Positions 35,232 through 43,507 of a stretch of DNA of 64,000 nt are shown piece after piece. The stretch's first letter is position 1; each line of letters opens with the position of its first letter. The stretch lies in contig CANBUY010000002.1 of assembly GCA_947372745.1 (NCBI GenBank), forward strand, positions 1 through 64,000, given 5' to 3'. The stretch comes from Comamonadaceae bacterium (lineage in GTDB: Bacteria > Pseudomonadota > Gammaproteobacteria > Burkholderiales > Burkholderiaceae_C). The notes under the pieces were generated by a model. That model saw only the letters and a list, made by a program, of their open reading frames with translations. It was not told the origin of the DNA and made no database searches. Position numbers and translations under genes: made by a program.

Positions 35232-36923
35232 ATGCACCAACCCAACAAACAGGCTCGTCCTTCCATTTATTACAACTACCAAGTGTTCAAGCCTTGGTTG
35301 CCCTCGGCGCACAGCCCACAGGCGCGCAAGCCGGTGGTCATTGCGGGTTCGGGCCCTGCAGGCATGGTCACGGCGCTGGAGTTGGCGCGCCTGGGCGTCC
35401 CCAGCGTGGTGCTGGAGTCGGAGCTGCAAGTCTCTCAGGGCAGCCGCGCGATTGTATTTACCCGTCGCTCGATGGAAATTTTGCAGCAAGTGGGCGTGGC
35501 GGACCGCATGACTGAAAACGGACTGCCCTGGCGATTTGGCAACTCTTACTACCGGGGCCAGCGCGTCTTCCGAATGGAGGCGCCACATGACGCTGATGAT
35601 CGTTTTTTCCCGATGATCAACATCCAGCAGCAGTACATGGAGGAGTACCTGCTGGGGGCCTGCCACGCCAGCCCTTTGATTGATTTTCGCTGGGGCAACA
35701 AAGTGACGGAGGTCGTGCAAGACCAGGGCTTCGCTCGCCTCGAGGTTGACACCCCCGAAGGCCCCTACTCGCTAGAAACAGACTGGCTGGTGGCGGCGGA
35801 CGGTGGCCGCTCCGGCATTCGCACGGCCATGAATTTGCAAATGGAAGGCGCTTCTTACGAAGGCTTCTTTGTGATTGCGGATATTCGTGTGGACCTGCCT
35901 TTGCCCACCGAGCGTCTGGCCTACTTTGACCCGGATTGGAACCCCGGCAACACCATCCTGATGCACCGCGAGCCGCACGGTATTTGGCGCGTTGACTACC
36001 AGCTGCCCCCCGGTGAAACGCCCGAAGACGCGCTCAAACCCGAATCGCTGAAAGCCCGCATTGATGCGCAGATGGCCATGATTGGCCATGCGGGTATCGC
36101 ATGGGAGATGGATTGGAACTCGGCCTACTCAGCGCGCACCTTGACCCTGACTGACTTTGTGCAGGGCAGCGTCATTTTTACGGGCGACGCCGCGCATTTG
36201 CTGCCCATTTTTGGCGTGCGGGGCGCCAATACCGCCTTTCAGGACGCGCAGTCCCTGGGGTGGCAGTTGGCCCTGGTGGTCAAAGGTGTGGCCAGCCAGA
36301 AGTTGCTGGCCAACTACAGCGCCGAGCGCGTGGGGGCGGCGCGAGAAATCATCGGTGAGTCAGGCAAGAGCACACGGTTCATGGCACCGCCCAGCCGGGG
36401 TTTCAGATTGCTGCGGGATGCCGTGTTGTCCCTCTCGCTGACCGAAGCTTTTGTGCGCCCGCTTTACCACTGGCGCACGTCACGACCGCACGAATACACC
36501 CACTCCATGCTCAACAGCACGGGTGACGACAACGGACTCTTCACCGCCGGCCCGGCCCATGGCGCGCCGCCACAAAACATCCGTTTGTCGGCGGATGACT
36601 TCCTGCTGGATCACCTGGGTGGTGGTTTTGACCTGCTGTACTTCACGGAAGCTGCCGCTATTCCAGCCCCCTTGCTGGCGGTGGTGGACGGTGTTCGTGC
36701 CCGAGGCCTTGCGCTGCGTGTGGTGGCCATTGGCGCCCGCCAGCCAGTGGCCGGTGCCGACCTGACCCTGAGCGACGTCGATGGCCATTTTCGGCAGCGC
36801 TACGGCGTACAAGCCAGCGGTGCGGCGTACCTGCTGCGCCCGGACCAGCATGTCTGCGCGCGCTGGTTAACGCTGGACGCCACACGGCTCCAAGCCGCCT
36901 TCAACACCGCCTTGCCTCAGTAA
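35232..36923 (+). CDS. FAD-dependent aromatic monooxygenase (MhpA/PheA-like)
   Basis: I set the start at the ATG at 35232, with AAGAGAAG just before it; the frame is open further upstream but that part covers the operators. The 563-residue product has the FAD motifs of group A flavoprotein hydroxylases: PVVIAGSGPAGMVTALELA near the N-terminus, VAADGGRSGIR (DG motif) and VIFTGDAAHLLPIFGVRG (GD motif). The C-terminal 120 residues are the thioredoxin-like domain found in phenol and 3-(3-hydroxyphenyl)propionate hydroxylases. It should hydroxylate a phenolic ring with NAD(P)H and oxygen. It heads an operon with DUF2783, VOC and fumarylacetoacetase genes, so the product probably enters a hydroquinone-type ring-cleavage route. 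The exact substrate cannot be read. Confidence 0.88.
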   Translation: MHQPNKQARPSIYYNYQVFKPWLPSAHSPQARKPVVIAGSGPAGMVTALELARLGVPSVVLESELQVSQGSRAIVFTRRSMEILQQVGVADRMTENGLPWRFGNSYYRGQRVFRMEAPHDADDRFFPMINIQQQYMEEYLLGACHASPLIDFRWGNKVTEVVQDQGFARLEVDTPEGPYSLETDWLVAADGGRSGIRTAMNLQMEGASYEGFFVIADIRVDLPLPTERLAYFDPDWNPGNTILMHREPHGIWRVDYQLPPGETPEDALKPESLKARIDAQMAMIGHAGIAWEMDWNSAYSARTLTLTDFVQGSVIFTGDAAHLLPIFGVRGANTAFQDAQSLGWQLALVVKGVASQKLLANYSAERVGAAREIIGESGKSTRFMAPPSRGFRLLRDAVLSLSLTEAFVRPLYHWRTSRPHEYTHSMLNSTGDDNGLFTAGPAHGAPPQNIRLSADDFLLDHLGGGFDLLYFTEAAAIPAPLLAVVDGVRARGLALRVVAIGARQPVAGADLTLSDVDGHFRQRYGVQASGAAYLLRPDQHVCARWLTLDATRLQAAFNTALPQ

Positions 36924-36936
36924 TCAGGAGACCCCC

Positions 36937-37131
36937 ATGACTGCAAACAATAACGCGCTGACCATTTCTGGCCTGGAAACTGTGTACGACACGCTGGCCA
37001 CGGCCATAGACCAGGCGGGCCAGGACAAGGCCGAGCTTTTTCTTGTCAAGCTGGCGCTGCTCAACGCCCAGGCACTCGGCAGTGCAGAGGTCTTCACGGC
37101 CCAAATTCAGGCCGCTTTGCGCGATCTGTAA
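36937..37131 (+). CDS. DUF2783 family small protein
   Basis: This 64-residue protein (YDTLATAIDQAG, AELFLVKLALLNAQALGS, IQAAL) matches the DUF2783 pattern of two or three short helices. The family is often encoded next to FAD monooxygenases, as here, 13 bases after the monooxygenase stop with AGGAG in between. The function is unknown; a subunit or accessory role for the hydroxylase is plausible. Confidence 0.75.
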   Translation: MTANNNALTISGLETVYDTLATAIDQAGQDKAELFLVKLALLNAQALGSAEVFTAQIQAALRDL

Positions 37132-37169
37132 AGCTAAGTAATATTGAAACTTATTTCAGGAGAATGAAA

Positions 37170-37709
37170 ATGTTGGTCCAAAAAATTCACCATGTCGCTT
37201 ACCGCTGCAAGGACGCGAAGGAAACCGTTGAGTGGTATCAAAAGTACCTGGGCATGAACTTTATTCTGGCCATTGCCGAGAACGAGGTGCCCTCCACCAA
37301 AGAGCCCGACCCTTACATGCATGTCTTTCTGGACGCTGGTAACGGCAATGTGCTGGCCTTTTTTGAGCTACCCACCAAGCCCCCCATGGGCCGCGACACC
37401 AACACCCCGGTGTGGACGCAGCACCTGGCCTTGCAGGTTGAGTCGATCGACGCCATGCTGCAAGCCAAAGCCAAATTGGAGGCGGACGGCATTGACGTGA
37501 TCGGCCCGACGGACCACACGATCTTCAAGTCGATCTATTTTTTCGATCCAAGCGGTCACCGTCTGGAGCTGTGTGCCAACACCGGCACACCCAAGATGGC
37601 CAAAATGCTTGACGAGGCGAAATGGGACATGCTCAACGAGTGGGCCCTGACCAAAAAAGCACCGCAGCACGCGCGCTGGATGCACGACGGCAGCATGAAA
37701 TCTGAGTGA
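37170..37709 (+). CDS. VOC superfamily protein (glyoxalase/extradiol dioxygenase type)
   Basis: The 179-residue protein has two beta-alpha-beta-beta-beta modules and a full candidate metal set: His8 (KIHHVAYR), Glu66 (AFFELP), His85 (TQHLALQV) and Glu133 (GHRLELC). I prefer the ATG at 37170, seven bases after AGGAG, over the ATG at 37164, which almost touches it. The C-terminal 40 residues (KMAKMLDEAKWDMLNEW) extend beyond a normal glyoxalase. The gene lies between the monooxygenase and fumarylacetoacetase genes; no other ring-cleavage enzyme is in this operon, so it may be the dioxygenase or an isomerase of the route. That is inference; the fold call is firm. Confidence 0.8.
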   Translation: MLVQKIHHVAYRCKDAKETVEWYQKYLGMNFILAIAENEVPSTKEPDPYMHVFLDAGNGNVLAFFELPTKPPMGRDTNTPVWTQHLALQVESIDAMLQAKAKLEADGIDVIGPTDHTIFKSIYFFDPSGHRLELCANTGTPKMAKMLDEAKWDMLNEWALTKKAPQHARWMHDGSMKSE

Positions 37710-37739
37710 CTGCACCCGTCAACAATAAATATCACCACC

Positions 37740-39056
37740 ATGACCTTACTCAATGAAACCCACAACCCGGCCCTTCGCAGTTGGGTGGCAGCAGCCAACA
37801 CACCCGACAACGATTTCCCGATCCAAAACCTGCCCTTTGCCGTGTTTCGCAGGGAGGGCAGCTCTGAGGCCTTTCGCGGGGGTGTGGCTATTGGCGACCA
37901 AATTGTTGACCTGGCGGCGCTGGCCGACCAGCGCATCCTCGGCGAAGCCGTGGCCACGGCCTTGCAGGCGGGCGCTCAAAGCAGTCTGAATGCGCTGATG
38001 GCGCTGGGCCACAGCCATTGGTCCGCCTTGCGGCTGGCCTTGTCACACGCGCTGCGTGAAGGGGCTGCTGAGCAGGCGGCACTTACGGCTTGCCTGGTGC
38101 CTCAGGCCCAGGCGCAATACACCGTACCCGCACGCATTGGGGATTACACCGATTTCTACACCTCCATTCATCACGCCACCAACATTGGCAAGTTGTTTCG
38201 TCCCGACAATCCCTTGTTGCCGAACTACAAATGGGTGCCGATTGGCTACCACGGACGAGTCTCCAGTATTGGCATATCGGGACAGCAATTCAGACGTCCC
38301 AACGGCCAGACGATGCCACCAGGCGCCACTCAGCCGGTGCTTGGTCCCAGCAAGCGGGTCGATATTGAATTGGAAATTGGTATTTTTATGGGCCCGGGCA
38401 ATGCGCTTGGCGATCCGATTGCCATCGCAGATGCCGAGCAGCATGTGTTTGGCCTGTGCTTGCTCAATGACTGGTCTGCACGCGACATTCAGGCTTGGGA
38501 ATACCAGCCGCTGGGGCCTTTTTTGTCGAAGAACTTTGCCACCACGCTCTCTCCGTGGATCGTGACGCTTGAGGCCCTGGCCCCTTATCGGGCCGCTTTT
38601 AGGCGCGCCGAAGACGATACCCAGCCCTTGCCTTATCTGGATTCGTCCGACAACCGGGCACACGGAGCGTTTGATCTGCAATTGGAAGTGCTGCTGCAAA
38701 CCGAGCGCATGCGTGAGGCCGGCCAGGCCGCCGAGCATTTGGTGCAAACCAACTACCAGTACGCTTACTGGACCATTGCACAGATGGTGACGCACCACAC
38801 GGTCAATGGCTGCAACCTGCAGCCTGGTGACCTGTTTGGCAGCGGGACCTTGTCAGGCCCCACGCTGGATCAAGCCGGTGCTTTGATCGAGTTGACTCAA
38901 GGCGGCCAACGGCCAATAGCCTTGTCCAACGGCGAAACACGCACCTTTCTGGATGACGGCGATGCCATCACCCTTCGGGGCTGGTGTGCCAAGCCCGGCT
39001 TTGCCCGCATTGGCTTTGGTGCGTGTGTCGGGCAGGTACTGCCAGCCAGGTCCTGA
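37740..39056 (+). CDS. fahA: Fumarylacetoacetase
   Basis: The 438-residue protein has the full two-domain layout of fumarylacetoacetase: an N-terminal SH3-like part (PFAVFRREGSSEAFRGGVAIGD) and the FAH catalytic domain with YTDFYTSIHHATNIG, GYHGRVSSI, LELEIGIFMGPGN-like IELEIGIFMG and LLNDWSARDIQAWEYQPLGPFLSKNF. It hydrolyses fumarylacetoacetate to fumarate and acetoacetate in the homogentisate pathway. Homogentisate dioxygenase is not in the window; the GST-type isomerase at 42864 is the nearest maleylacetoacetate/maleylpyruvate isomerase. The gene closes the MarR-controlled operon and is followed at once by a strong terminator. The enzyme class is sure, the true substrate in this operon may be a substituted analogue. 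Confidence 0.92.
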   Translation: MTLLNETHNPALRSWVAAANTPDNDFPIQNLPFAVFRREGSSEAFRGGVAIGDQIVDLAALADQRILGEAVATALQAGAQSSLNALMALGHSHWSALRLALSHALREGAAEQAALTACLVPQAQAQYTVPARIGDYTDFYTSIHHATNIGKLFRPDNPLLPNYKWVPIGYHGRVSSIGISGQQFRRPNGQTMPPGATQPVLGPSKRVDIELEIGIFMGPGNALGDPIAIADAEQHVFGLCLLNDWSARDIQAWEYQPLGPFLSKNFATTLSPWIVTLEALAPYRAAFRRAEDDTQPLPYLDSSDNRAHGAFDLQLEVLLQTERMREAGQAAEHLVQTNYQYAYWTIAQMVTHHTVNGCNLQPGDLFGSGTLSGPTLDQAGALIELTQGGQRPIALSNGETRTFLDDGDAITLRGWCAKPGFARIGFGACVGQVLPARS

Positions 39057-39060
39057 GACT

Positions 39061-39085
39061 TGCCCCGCCAGGTGCGGGGCATTTT
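39061..39085 (+). terminator. Rho-independent terminator of the monooxygenase-fumarylacetoacetase operon
   Basis: An eight-base perfect stem (TGCCCCGC and GCGGGGCA) with a five-base loop is followed by TTTT. It begins five bases after the fumarylacetoacetase stop and also touches the stop of the convergent hemerythrin gene. Confidence 0.88.
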
Positions 39086-39636
39086 CAGATGTAGCTGGAG
39101 AGGATGACCTGAGGCAGCATATGCCTTGTATGCAAAGACAAACCCAACGCGGCCATGTGGTTGGCGTTGCGGCCCAGAATGGTTTCTGACAAAGGCAGGA
39201 ATTCGGTTTCTTCATACTGGGCGTGTGCCCTGTACTGCACCACGAGGCGTTGAATGTCGGCCACATTCACGTCGCTTACCTGCCCCTTGGCTACTTTTTT
39301 CAAGTCCGACTCCAGCCGTTTCCACACCCCTTCCAACGCGCGGTGTTCGTCGGTCAAGCGCTTGATGATGGCCTTGACCGTGTCCAACTCGTTGCCCTTT
39401 TCGGCGTGTAACAACACGGCTGGAAATAAATCGCGCTCTTCGTCCAGGTGGTGTTCGAAGATGGCTTCCCGGAAAAAGTCCACCGCGGTGCCTGCAATCT
39501 CGCGGGCGCGCGCTGCGGGTGCCAGCAAGGCGGGGAGTTCAGCGAGTAGGTCGAGTTTTTTAACAATGCCAATGTGGCACTGAGAAAAGTCCTGAATCGG
39601 CGCGCTAGGGCTCGCGGCTGGTGTCGAAGTGCTCAT
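39085..39636 (-). CDS. Hemerythrin-type HHE cation-binding protein
   Basis: The 183-residue helical protein carries the iron ligands of hemerythrin-like domains: His in QCHIGI, EHHLDEERDLFP, DEHRALE, and HAQYEETEFLP near the C-terminus. Such domains bind a di-iron centre and sense or bind oxygen, nitric oxide or iron. There is no signal peptide, so it is cytosolic. It lies 51 bases after the TRAP permease gene on the same strand and may be read from that operon; oxygen sensing or iron supply for the neighbouring oxygenases would make sense but is not shown. Confidence 0.85.
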   Translation of the reverse strand: MSTSTPAASPSAPIQDFSQCHIGIVKKLDLLAELPALLAPAARAREIAGTAVDFFREAIFEHHLDEERDLFPAVLLHAEKGNELDTVKAIIKRLTDEHRALEGVWKRLESDLKKVAKGQVSDVNVADIQRLVVQYRAHAQYEETEFLPLSETILGRNANHMAALGLSLHTRHMLPQVILSSYI

Positions 39637-39687
39637 GTTGAGGTCCTTTGTAATTCAGAAAATAGGGCGGGTCAATTCGTTTGGAAT

Positions 39688-41013
39688 TTACATGGCCCGT
39701 ACCAACCAGAGCGAGAGCGCCGGGAAGGCAATCAGGAAGCCAATGCGGATGAAGTCCGACAGCAAGAAGGGCATCACGCCCTTGGCCGTTTCCATGTAGG
39801 GCACGTCTTTGGCCAGCTTCTGGATGATGAACAGGTTCATTCCGACGGGCGGATGAACCAGACCAATCTCCACCACCATCAGGGCCAATATGCCGAACCA
39901 GACCGACTTGTCGGGCACGCTCATGCCAAAGAAATCCAGCCCCATCACCACCGGGTAAAAGATAGGAATGGTCAGCAAAATCATGGCCAGGGAGTCCATG
40001 ACGCAACCCAGCAGCACGTAAACCAGCAAAATAGCAATCAGCACCAAGAGGGGCGGCAAGCCACTGCTTTTGACCCACTCCGCCAACTCGGTGGGCAGCT
40101 GTGTCAGCGCCAGGCCGGAGTTGAGCAGATCAGCCCCCAACAGCACCAAAAAGATCATGGCCGTGGCGTGCGCTGTCCCAATCAGGCTGGTTCTGATGCC
40201 CTTCCAGCGCATTCCGCCGGTGAGTACGGCCAGCACGCCGCAAGCGGCTGCACCAATTGAGGCCGCCTCAGTCGGGTTGGCCCAACCGCCATAAATACCC
40301 ACAATCACAACGGCAAACACCCCCATAACGGGCAAGACGGCCATTGTGGCCTTGAGGCGTTCAGCCCAAGTGCTTTTAGCGCTTGCCGGGCCCGCCTTGG
40401 GGTCAAGCGTGACCACAATTTTGATGACCACCATGTAGCCAATCATGGCGATAAGCCCCGGGATGACCGCCGCCATAAACAGCTTGCCGATGGACTCCTG
40501 CGTCAGCACCGCATAGATCACCAGCGGCACCGAGGGCGGAATCATGATGCCCAGCGTGCCGGCGGCAGCGAGCGTGCCTGTGGCGAGGCGACCTGAATAA
40601 CCATGCGCCTTAAGCTCTGGCAAGGCAACCTGGCCCATGGTGGCGGCTGTGGCCAGCGAGGAGCCGCAAATGGCGCCGAAACCTGCACAGGCACCCGTAG
40701 CCGCCATGGCCAGGCCACCGCGCCAGTGGCCCAAGAAGGCCGCCGCGAACTTGAACAGCGCCTTGGACAAGCCCCCGTTGGTGGCGAACTGGCCCATCAG
40801 CATAAACAGAGGAATCACCGCGAGGTCGTAATTTGACAAGCGCGCGTAGGCCAGGTGGTTCAGCGTGAACAACAGGGCCGACGGGTTCCATTCACTCATG
40901 GCCAAAAAGCCGGCCGCGCCACCAATCAACATGCCGACGCCCACATGGATACGCAGGGCCAGCAAGACGAGCAAGCCTGCAAAAATTAATAGTCCGATGG
41001 CCATACCGCTCAT
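39688..41013 (-). CDS. TRAP transporter large permease (DctM type)
   Basis: The 441-residue protein is very hydrophobic with about 12 membrane segments and the DctM signatures GLSKALFKFAAAFLGHWRGGLAMA, CGSSLATAATMGQVALPEL and GTLGIMIPPSVPLVIYAVLT. I use the ATG at 41013, preceded by GGGAGG and overlapping the DctQ stop by ATGA; a longer frame upstream only shadows DctQ. It is the sodium-driven channel of a tripartite ATP-independent periplasmic transporter, which usually imports organic acids. With a MarR-type operator before the operon and gentisate genes upstream, an aromatic or related acid is the likely cargo. Confidence 0.93.
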   Translation of the reverse strand: MSGMAIGLLIFAGLLVLLALRIHVGVGMLIGGAAGFLAMSEWNPSALLFTLNHLAYARLSNYDLAVIPLFMLMGQFATNGGLSKALFKFAAAFLGHWRGGLAMAATGACAGFGAICGSSLATAATMGQVALPELKAHGYSGRLATGTLAAAGTLGIMIPPSVPLVIYAVLTQESIGKLFMAAVIPGLIAMIGYMVVIKIVVTLDPKAGPASAKSTWAERLKATMAVLPVMGVFAVVIVGIYGGWANPTEAASIGAAACGVLAVLTGGMRWKGIRTSLIGTAHATAMIFLVLLGADLLNSGLALTQLPTELAEWVKSSGLPPLLVLIAILLVYVLLGCVMDSLAMILLTIPIFYPVVMGLDFFGMSVPDKSVWFGILALMVVEIGLVHPPVGMNLFIIQKLAKDVPYMETAKGVMPFLLSDFIRIGFLIAFPALSLWLVRAM

Positions 41014-41549
41014 TGCTTGCCTCCCAGGGCCTGTTGTGTTGAAACTGTCAAACGATAAAGTGCGGCCAACGTGAGTAGTGCAAAGCTCGGCACCATCAGC
41101 ATCACCGGTTGCCACAGGGGTACCAAAAGCAGGGTCGAGACTTCCATGTTTTCATGGGTCTCTATCGCATACAGCACGGTGCGCCAAGTGATGAGCGCCG
41201 AGGCCCCCATCAGCAGGCCGTGCGCGATTGCGTCCAGCAGGGCGCGGCTGCGTTCGCTCATCCAAGTGGTCAGCGCATCGACCTTGATGTGGTGGTCGTG
41301 CATTTCGCACAAGGGCAAAAAAGTGGCGGAGCCAACGGCTGCCCCCATCATGAGCAGTTCCATGTCGCCTTCAATGGGCGCAGAGAACAGCTTGCGCCCG
41401 ACGATGGAGACGATGGACATGATCACGATGGCACAAAATACGAAACCTCCCGCCAGGCCCCACCAGGTGACCGTGCGGTCTAACAAACCCGCCGCGCCTG
41501 TGCGTGGAGGGGCCATGACGGAGTCGTCGTCAGGTACAAGTTCAGCCAT
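41010..41549 (-). CDS. TRAP transporter small permease (DctQ type)
   Basis: This 179-residue protein has four membrane segments (FVFCAIVIMSIVSIVGRKLF, MGAAVGSATFLPLCEM, LLMGASALITWRTV, VMLMVPSFALLTLAALYRL) and the EGDMELLMMG signature of DctQ. It forms the membrane complex with the large permease, to which it is translationally coupled. A longer than usual 122-base spacer with two hairpins separates it from the binding-protein gene. Confidence 0.9.
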   Translation of the reverse strand: MAELVPDDDSVMAPPRTGAAGLLDRTVTWWGLAGGFVFCAIVIMSIVSIVGRKLFSAPIEGDMELLMMGAAVGSATFLPLCEMHDHHIKVDALTTWMSERSRALLDAIAHGLLMGASALITWRTVLYAIETHENMEVSTLLLVPLWQPVMLMVPSFALLTLAALYRLTVSTQQALGGKQ

Positions 41550-41609
41550 GATGCATCTCGTTAATAAAGGGGAAATGGTTCGTCAAGGGCCGTGGGCCGC
41601 ATGAACAAG

Positions 41610-41658
41610 AACCCGGTGTTCGTCAGAAGCCGGGTTGGTCGGGGCTGCCGTGTGCCCC
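41610..41658 (-). promoter_or_regulatory. Two hairpins between the TRAP binding-protein and DctQ genes
   Basis: On the minus strand, just after the binding-protein stop, GGGGC/GCCCC (five bases, loop of eight) and AACCCGG/CCGGGTT (seven bases, loop of 13) follow each other; the second is followed by CTTGTTC rather than a T-run. Such structures commonly protect the upstream mRNA or act as partial terminators, giving more binding protein than permease. Confidence 0.6.
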
Positions 41659-41671
41659 GCTGTCAAAAGTG

Positions 41672-42721
41672 TTATTTCTTGACCAGGTACTTTTTGCCAA
41701 TGGCGTGTACCTCGGCGGCCAGCTTGGCGCCGTCCAGACCGCGGGCGGTGGCTTGCTTGACCCAGTCAATTTCAACCGACTTGGAGGCCACCTTCATGGC
41801 GTTGTAGTCGACATCTTTGATGATCAGGACTTTGTTGCCTTGGGCGGTCATTTTTTTACGCGCATCGCTGTTGCCTTGGTCCCAGACCTTGCCTGCCATC
41901 TCAACCAGCGTCAAGCCGCTGTTCTTGTCGATGACCGCTTTCAATTCAGGTGTCAGGCTTTCGTACTTGGCTTTGTTCATCAGCACGGCCATCGGCGTTT
42001 GAGAGAAGCCGGGCTGGTTGGCATCGCCTTCCATGTGGAATTTAGTGACTTCATCCACCTTGGTGGCAGGCAACACTTCCCACGGTGCCATCGCACCGTC
42101 GATGACGCCTTTAGAAATGCCTTCCGTAACCTGTGCAATGGGCATGTTCACAGGCGTGCCACCTTGTGAACTCAGGAACAAAGAGGTAAAGCGCGACGGG
42201 CTGCGCAATTTAAGGCCTTTGAGGTCCTGTGCTGTTAACACGGGCTTGTTGGCGGTGCTGATGACCACGTTGGAGGCCGAGAAAATGGCCAAAACCTTGA
42301 AGTCTTTGAAGTCCTCCATGCCGAACTTCTGGGTGTACTCCCACATGGCGCGTGAACCCGCCAAGCCGTCTGGCGGCAGCGTGAAAGGCAGCTCCAGCGC
42401 TTCAGTGCGCGGGAAACGACCTGTGGAGTAACTCGGTGAGGTCCACACCACGTCAGCCACGCCATTTTTGACTTGGTCGGCCAATTGTGGAGGGGTTCCA
42501 CCAAGTTGAAGGGCGGGGTAAATCTGGCATTTCAGCTTGCCGCCCGAGTCTTTTTCAATAGCTGCACACCAAGGTTGGGCGACCAGGGTGTGAAAGTTGT
42601 GGTTGGAGCCCAGAAAGTGTGAGAACTTGATGATGACGGTCTGGGCTTGCAGTGCTGACGAGCCGAGGGCAAGCGCCATCATGGTGGAGACAGTCGCCAG
42701 TTTCTTTGTGTAAATGTTCAT
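41672..42721 (-). CDS. TRAP transporter substrate-binding protein (DctP/TAXI class, DctP type)
   Basis: The 349-residue protein begins with a signal peptide (cleavage after SSALQA) and has the DctP fold motifs: FSHFLGSNHNFHTLVAQPW, GGKLKCQIYPALQLGG, VKNGVADVVWTSPSY, LPFTLP, LKGLKLRSPSRFTSLFL (the Arg that pairs with the substrate carboxylate) and VIDGAMAPWEVLP. It binds an organic acid in the periplasm and hands it to DctQM. The gene is first in the TRAP operon, with its own upstream region holding two inverted repeats equal to those before the FAD monooxygenase. That ties the cargo to the monooxygenase route. Class sure, ligand unknown. Confidence 0.92.
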   Translation of the reverse strand: MNIYTKKLATVSTMMALALGSSALQAQTVIIKFSHFLGSNHNFHTLVAQPWCAAIEKDSGGKLKCQIYPALQLGGTPPQLADQVKNGVADVVWTSPSYSTGRFPRTEALELPFTLPPDGLAGSRAMWEYTQKFGMEDFKDFKVLAIFSASNVVISTANKPVLTAQDLKGLKLRSPSRFTSLFLSSQGGTPVNMPIAQVTEGISKGVIDGAMAPWEVLPATKVDEVTKFHMEGDANQPGFSQTPMAVLMNKAKYESLTPELKAVIDKNSGLTLVEMAGKVWDQGNSDARKKMTAQGNKVLIIKDVDYNAMKVASKSVEIDWVKQATARGLDGAKLAAEVHAIGKKYLVKK

Positions 42722-42764
42722 GTTTGACTCAGAAGAATGAAGTAATTAAGGAACGTGATTAACT

Positions 42765-42780
42765 TGTTGCGCGTGCAACT
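42765..42780. promoter_or_regulatory. Putative MarR operator, site 1 of the TRAP promoter
   Basis: TGTTGCGCGTGCAACT is an imperfect version of the 16-bp inverted repeat (five of seven pairs). It lies 44 bases before the binding-protein start, as one of a pair. Confidence 0.55.
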
Positions 42781-42791
42781 ATAAAACAATA

Positions 42792-42807
42792 AGTTGCGAG
42801 CGCAACT
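42792..42807. promoter_or_regulatory. Putative MarR operator, site 2 of the TRAP promoter
   Basis: AGTTGCGAGCGCAACT has the same perfect seven-base arms as the site at 35193-35208. The spacing to its partner is 27 bases centre to centre. It suggests control of the TRAP operon by the MarR protein encoded about 7.7 kb away. Confidence 0.7.
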
Positions 42808-42863
42808 ATCGTAAACCCTAGGACGGTTGAAACACCACGTCCTTGAGAGGACGTGGGCTCTGA

Positions 42864-43499
42864 TCAGGCGTCGGGTTGCACGCTGGGTGCGGCGCGTTTG
42901 AAAGCGTCCAGTTCGGCGCAGGCTTGGTCGATGGCCACAATATTGGGGAATGGCGTCAAGTCCACCTTGAAGCGGCGGGCGCTTTCTACCTGGGGAATCA
43001 GGTAGGCGTCAGCCAGCGAGGGGGCGTGGCCAAAGCAGAAGTTGCCACGCGCCTTGTCGGCCGCCAGCAGCGCTTCCAAAGCGGTGAAGCCGTCCACGAT
43101 CCAGGTGTTGCACCAGGCCAGCACAGCGGCTTCGTCGCACCCGAGGGTCTTGCGCAGATATTCCAGAATGCGGCGGTTGTTGATGGGGTGAATGTCGCAG
43201 CCTACGATGGCCGCCAAGGCCCGCACGCGCGCCCGGTCTTCCGGCTTGGCAGGCAAGAGTGCGGGGCTGGGGTAGCGTTCCTCCAGCCATTCGATGATGG
43301 CGGGGGACTGGATCAGCACCAAGTCGCCCTCAATCAGCGCAGGGACCAAGCCCTGCGGGTTGAGCGCCTTGAAAGCCGCGCCCAGGTGTTCTTCGGTGCG
43401 CAAGTCAACCGCGACATACTCGGCGCTGACGCCTTTTAGATTCATCGCAATGCGTAAGCGGTGTGAGGTGCCGCTGCGGAAAAAATTGTAGAGTTTCAT
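42864..43499 (-). CDS. nagL: Maleylpyruvate isomerase (GST fold)
   Basis: The 211-residue protein is a zeta-class glutathione transferase and closely resembles what I remember of NagL from Ralstonia U2: it has the motif SGTSHRLRIAMNLKGV, ALNPQGLVPALIEGD, LIQSPAIIEWLEERYPSPALLP and CDIHPINNRRILEYLRKTLG. NagL isomerises maleylpyruvate to fumarylpyruvate with glutathione. It lies at the end of the gentisate operon, eight bases after the hydroxylase gene. It might also serve maleylacetoacetate for the fumarylacetoacetase at 37740, since zeta-class enzymes act on both. Confidence 0.9.
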   Translation of the reverse strand: MKLYNFFRSGTSHRLRIAMNLKGVSAEYVAVDLRTEEHLGAAFKALNPQGLVPALIEGDLVLIQSPAIIEWLEERYPSPALLPAKPEDRARVRALAAIVGCDIHPINNRRILEYLRKTLGCDEAAVLAWCNTWIVDGFTALEALLAADKARGNFCFGHAPSLADAYLIPQVESARRFKVDLTPFPNIVAIDQACAELDAFKRAAPSVQPDA

Positions 43500-43507
43500 G
43501 GATTAAT

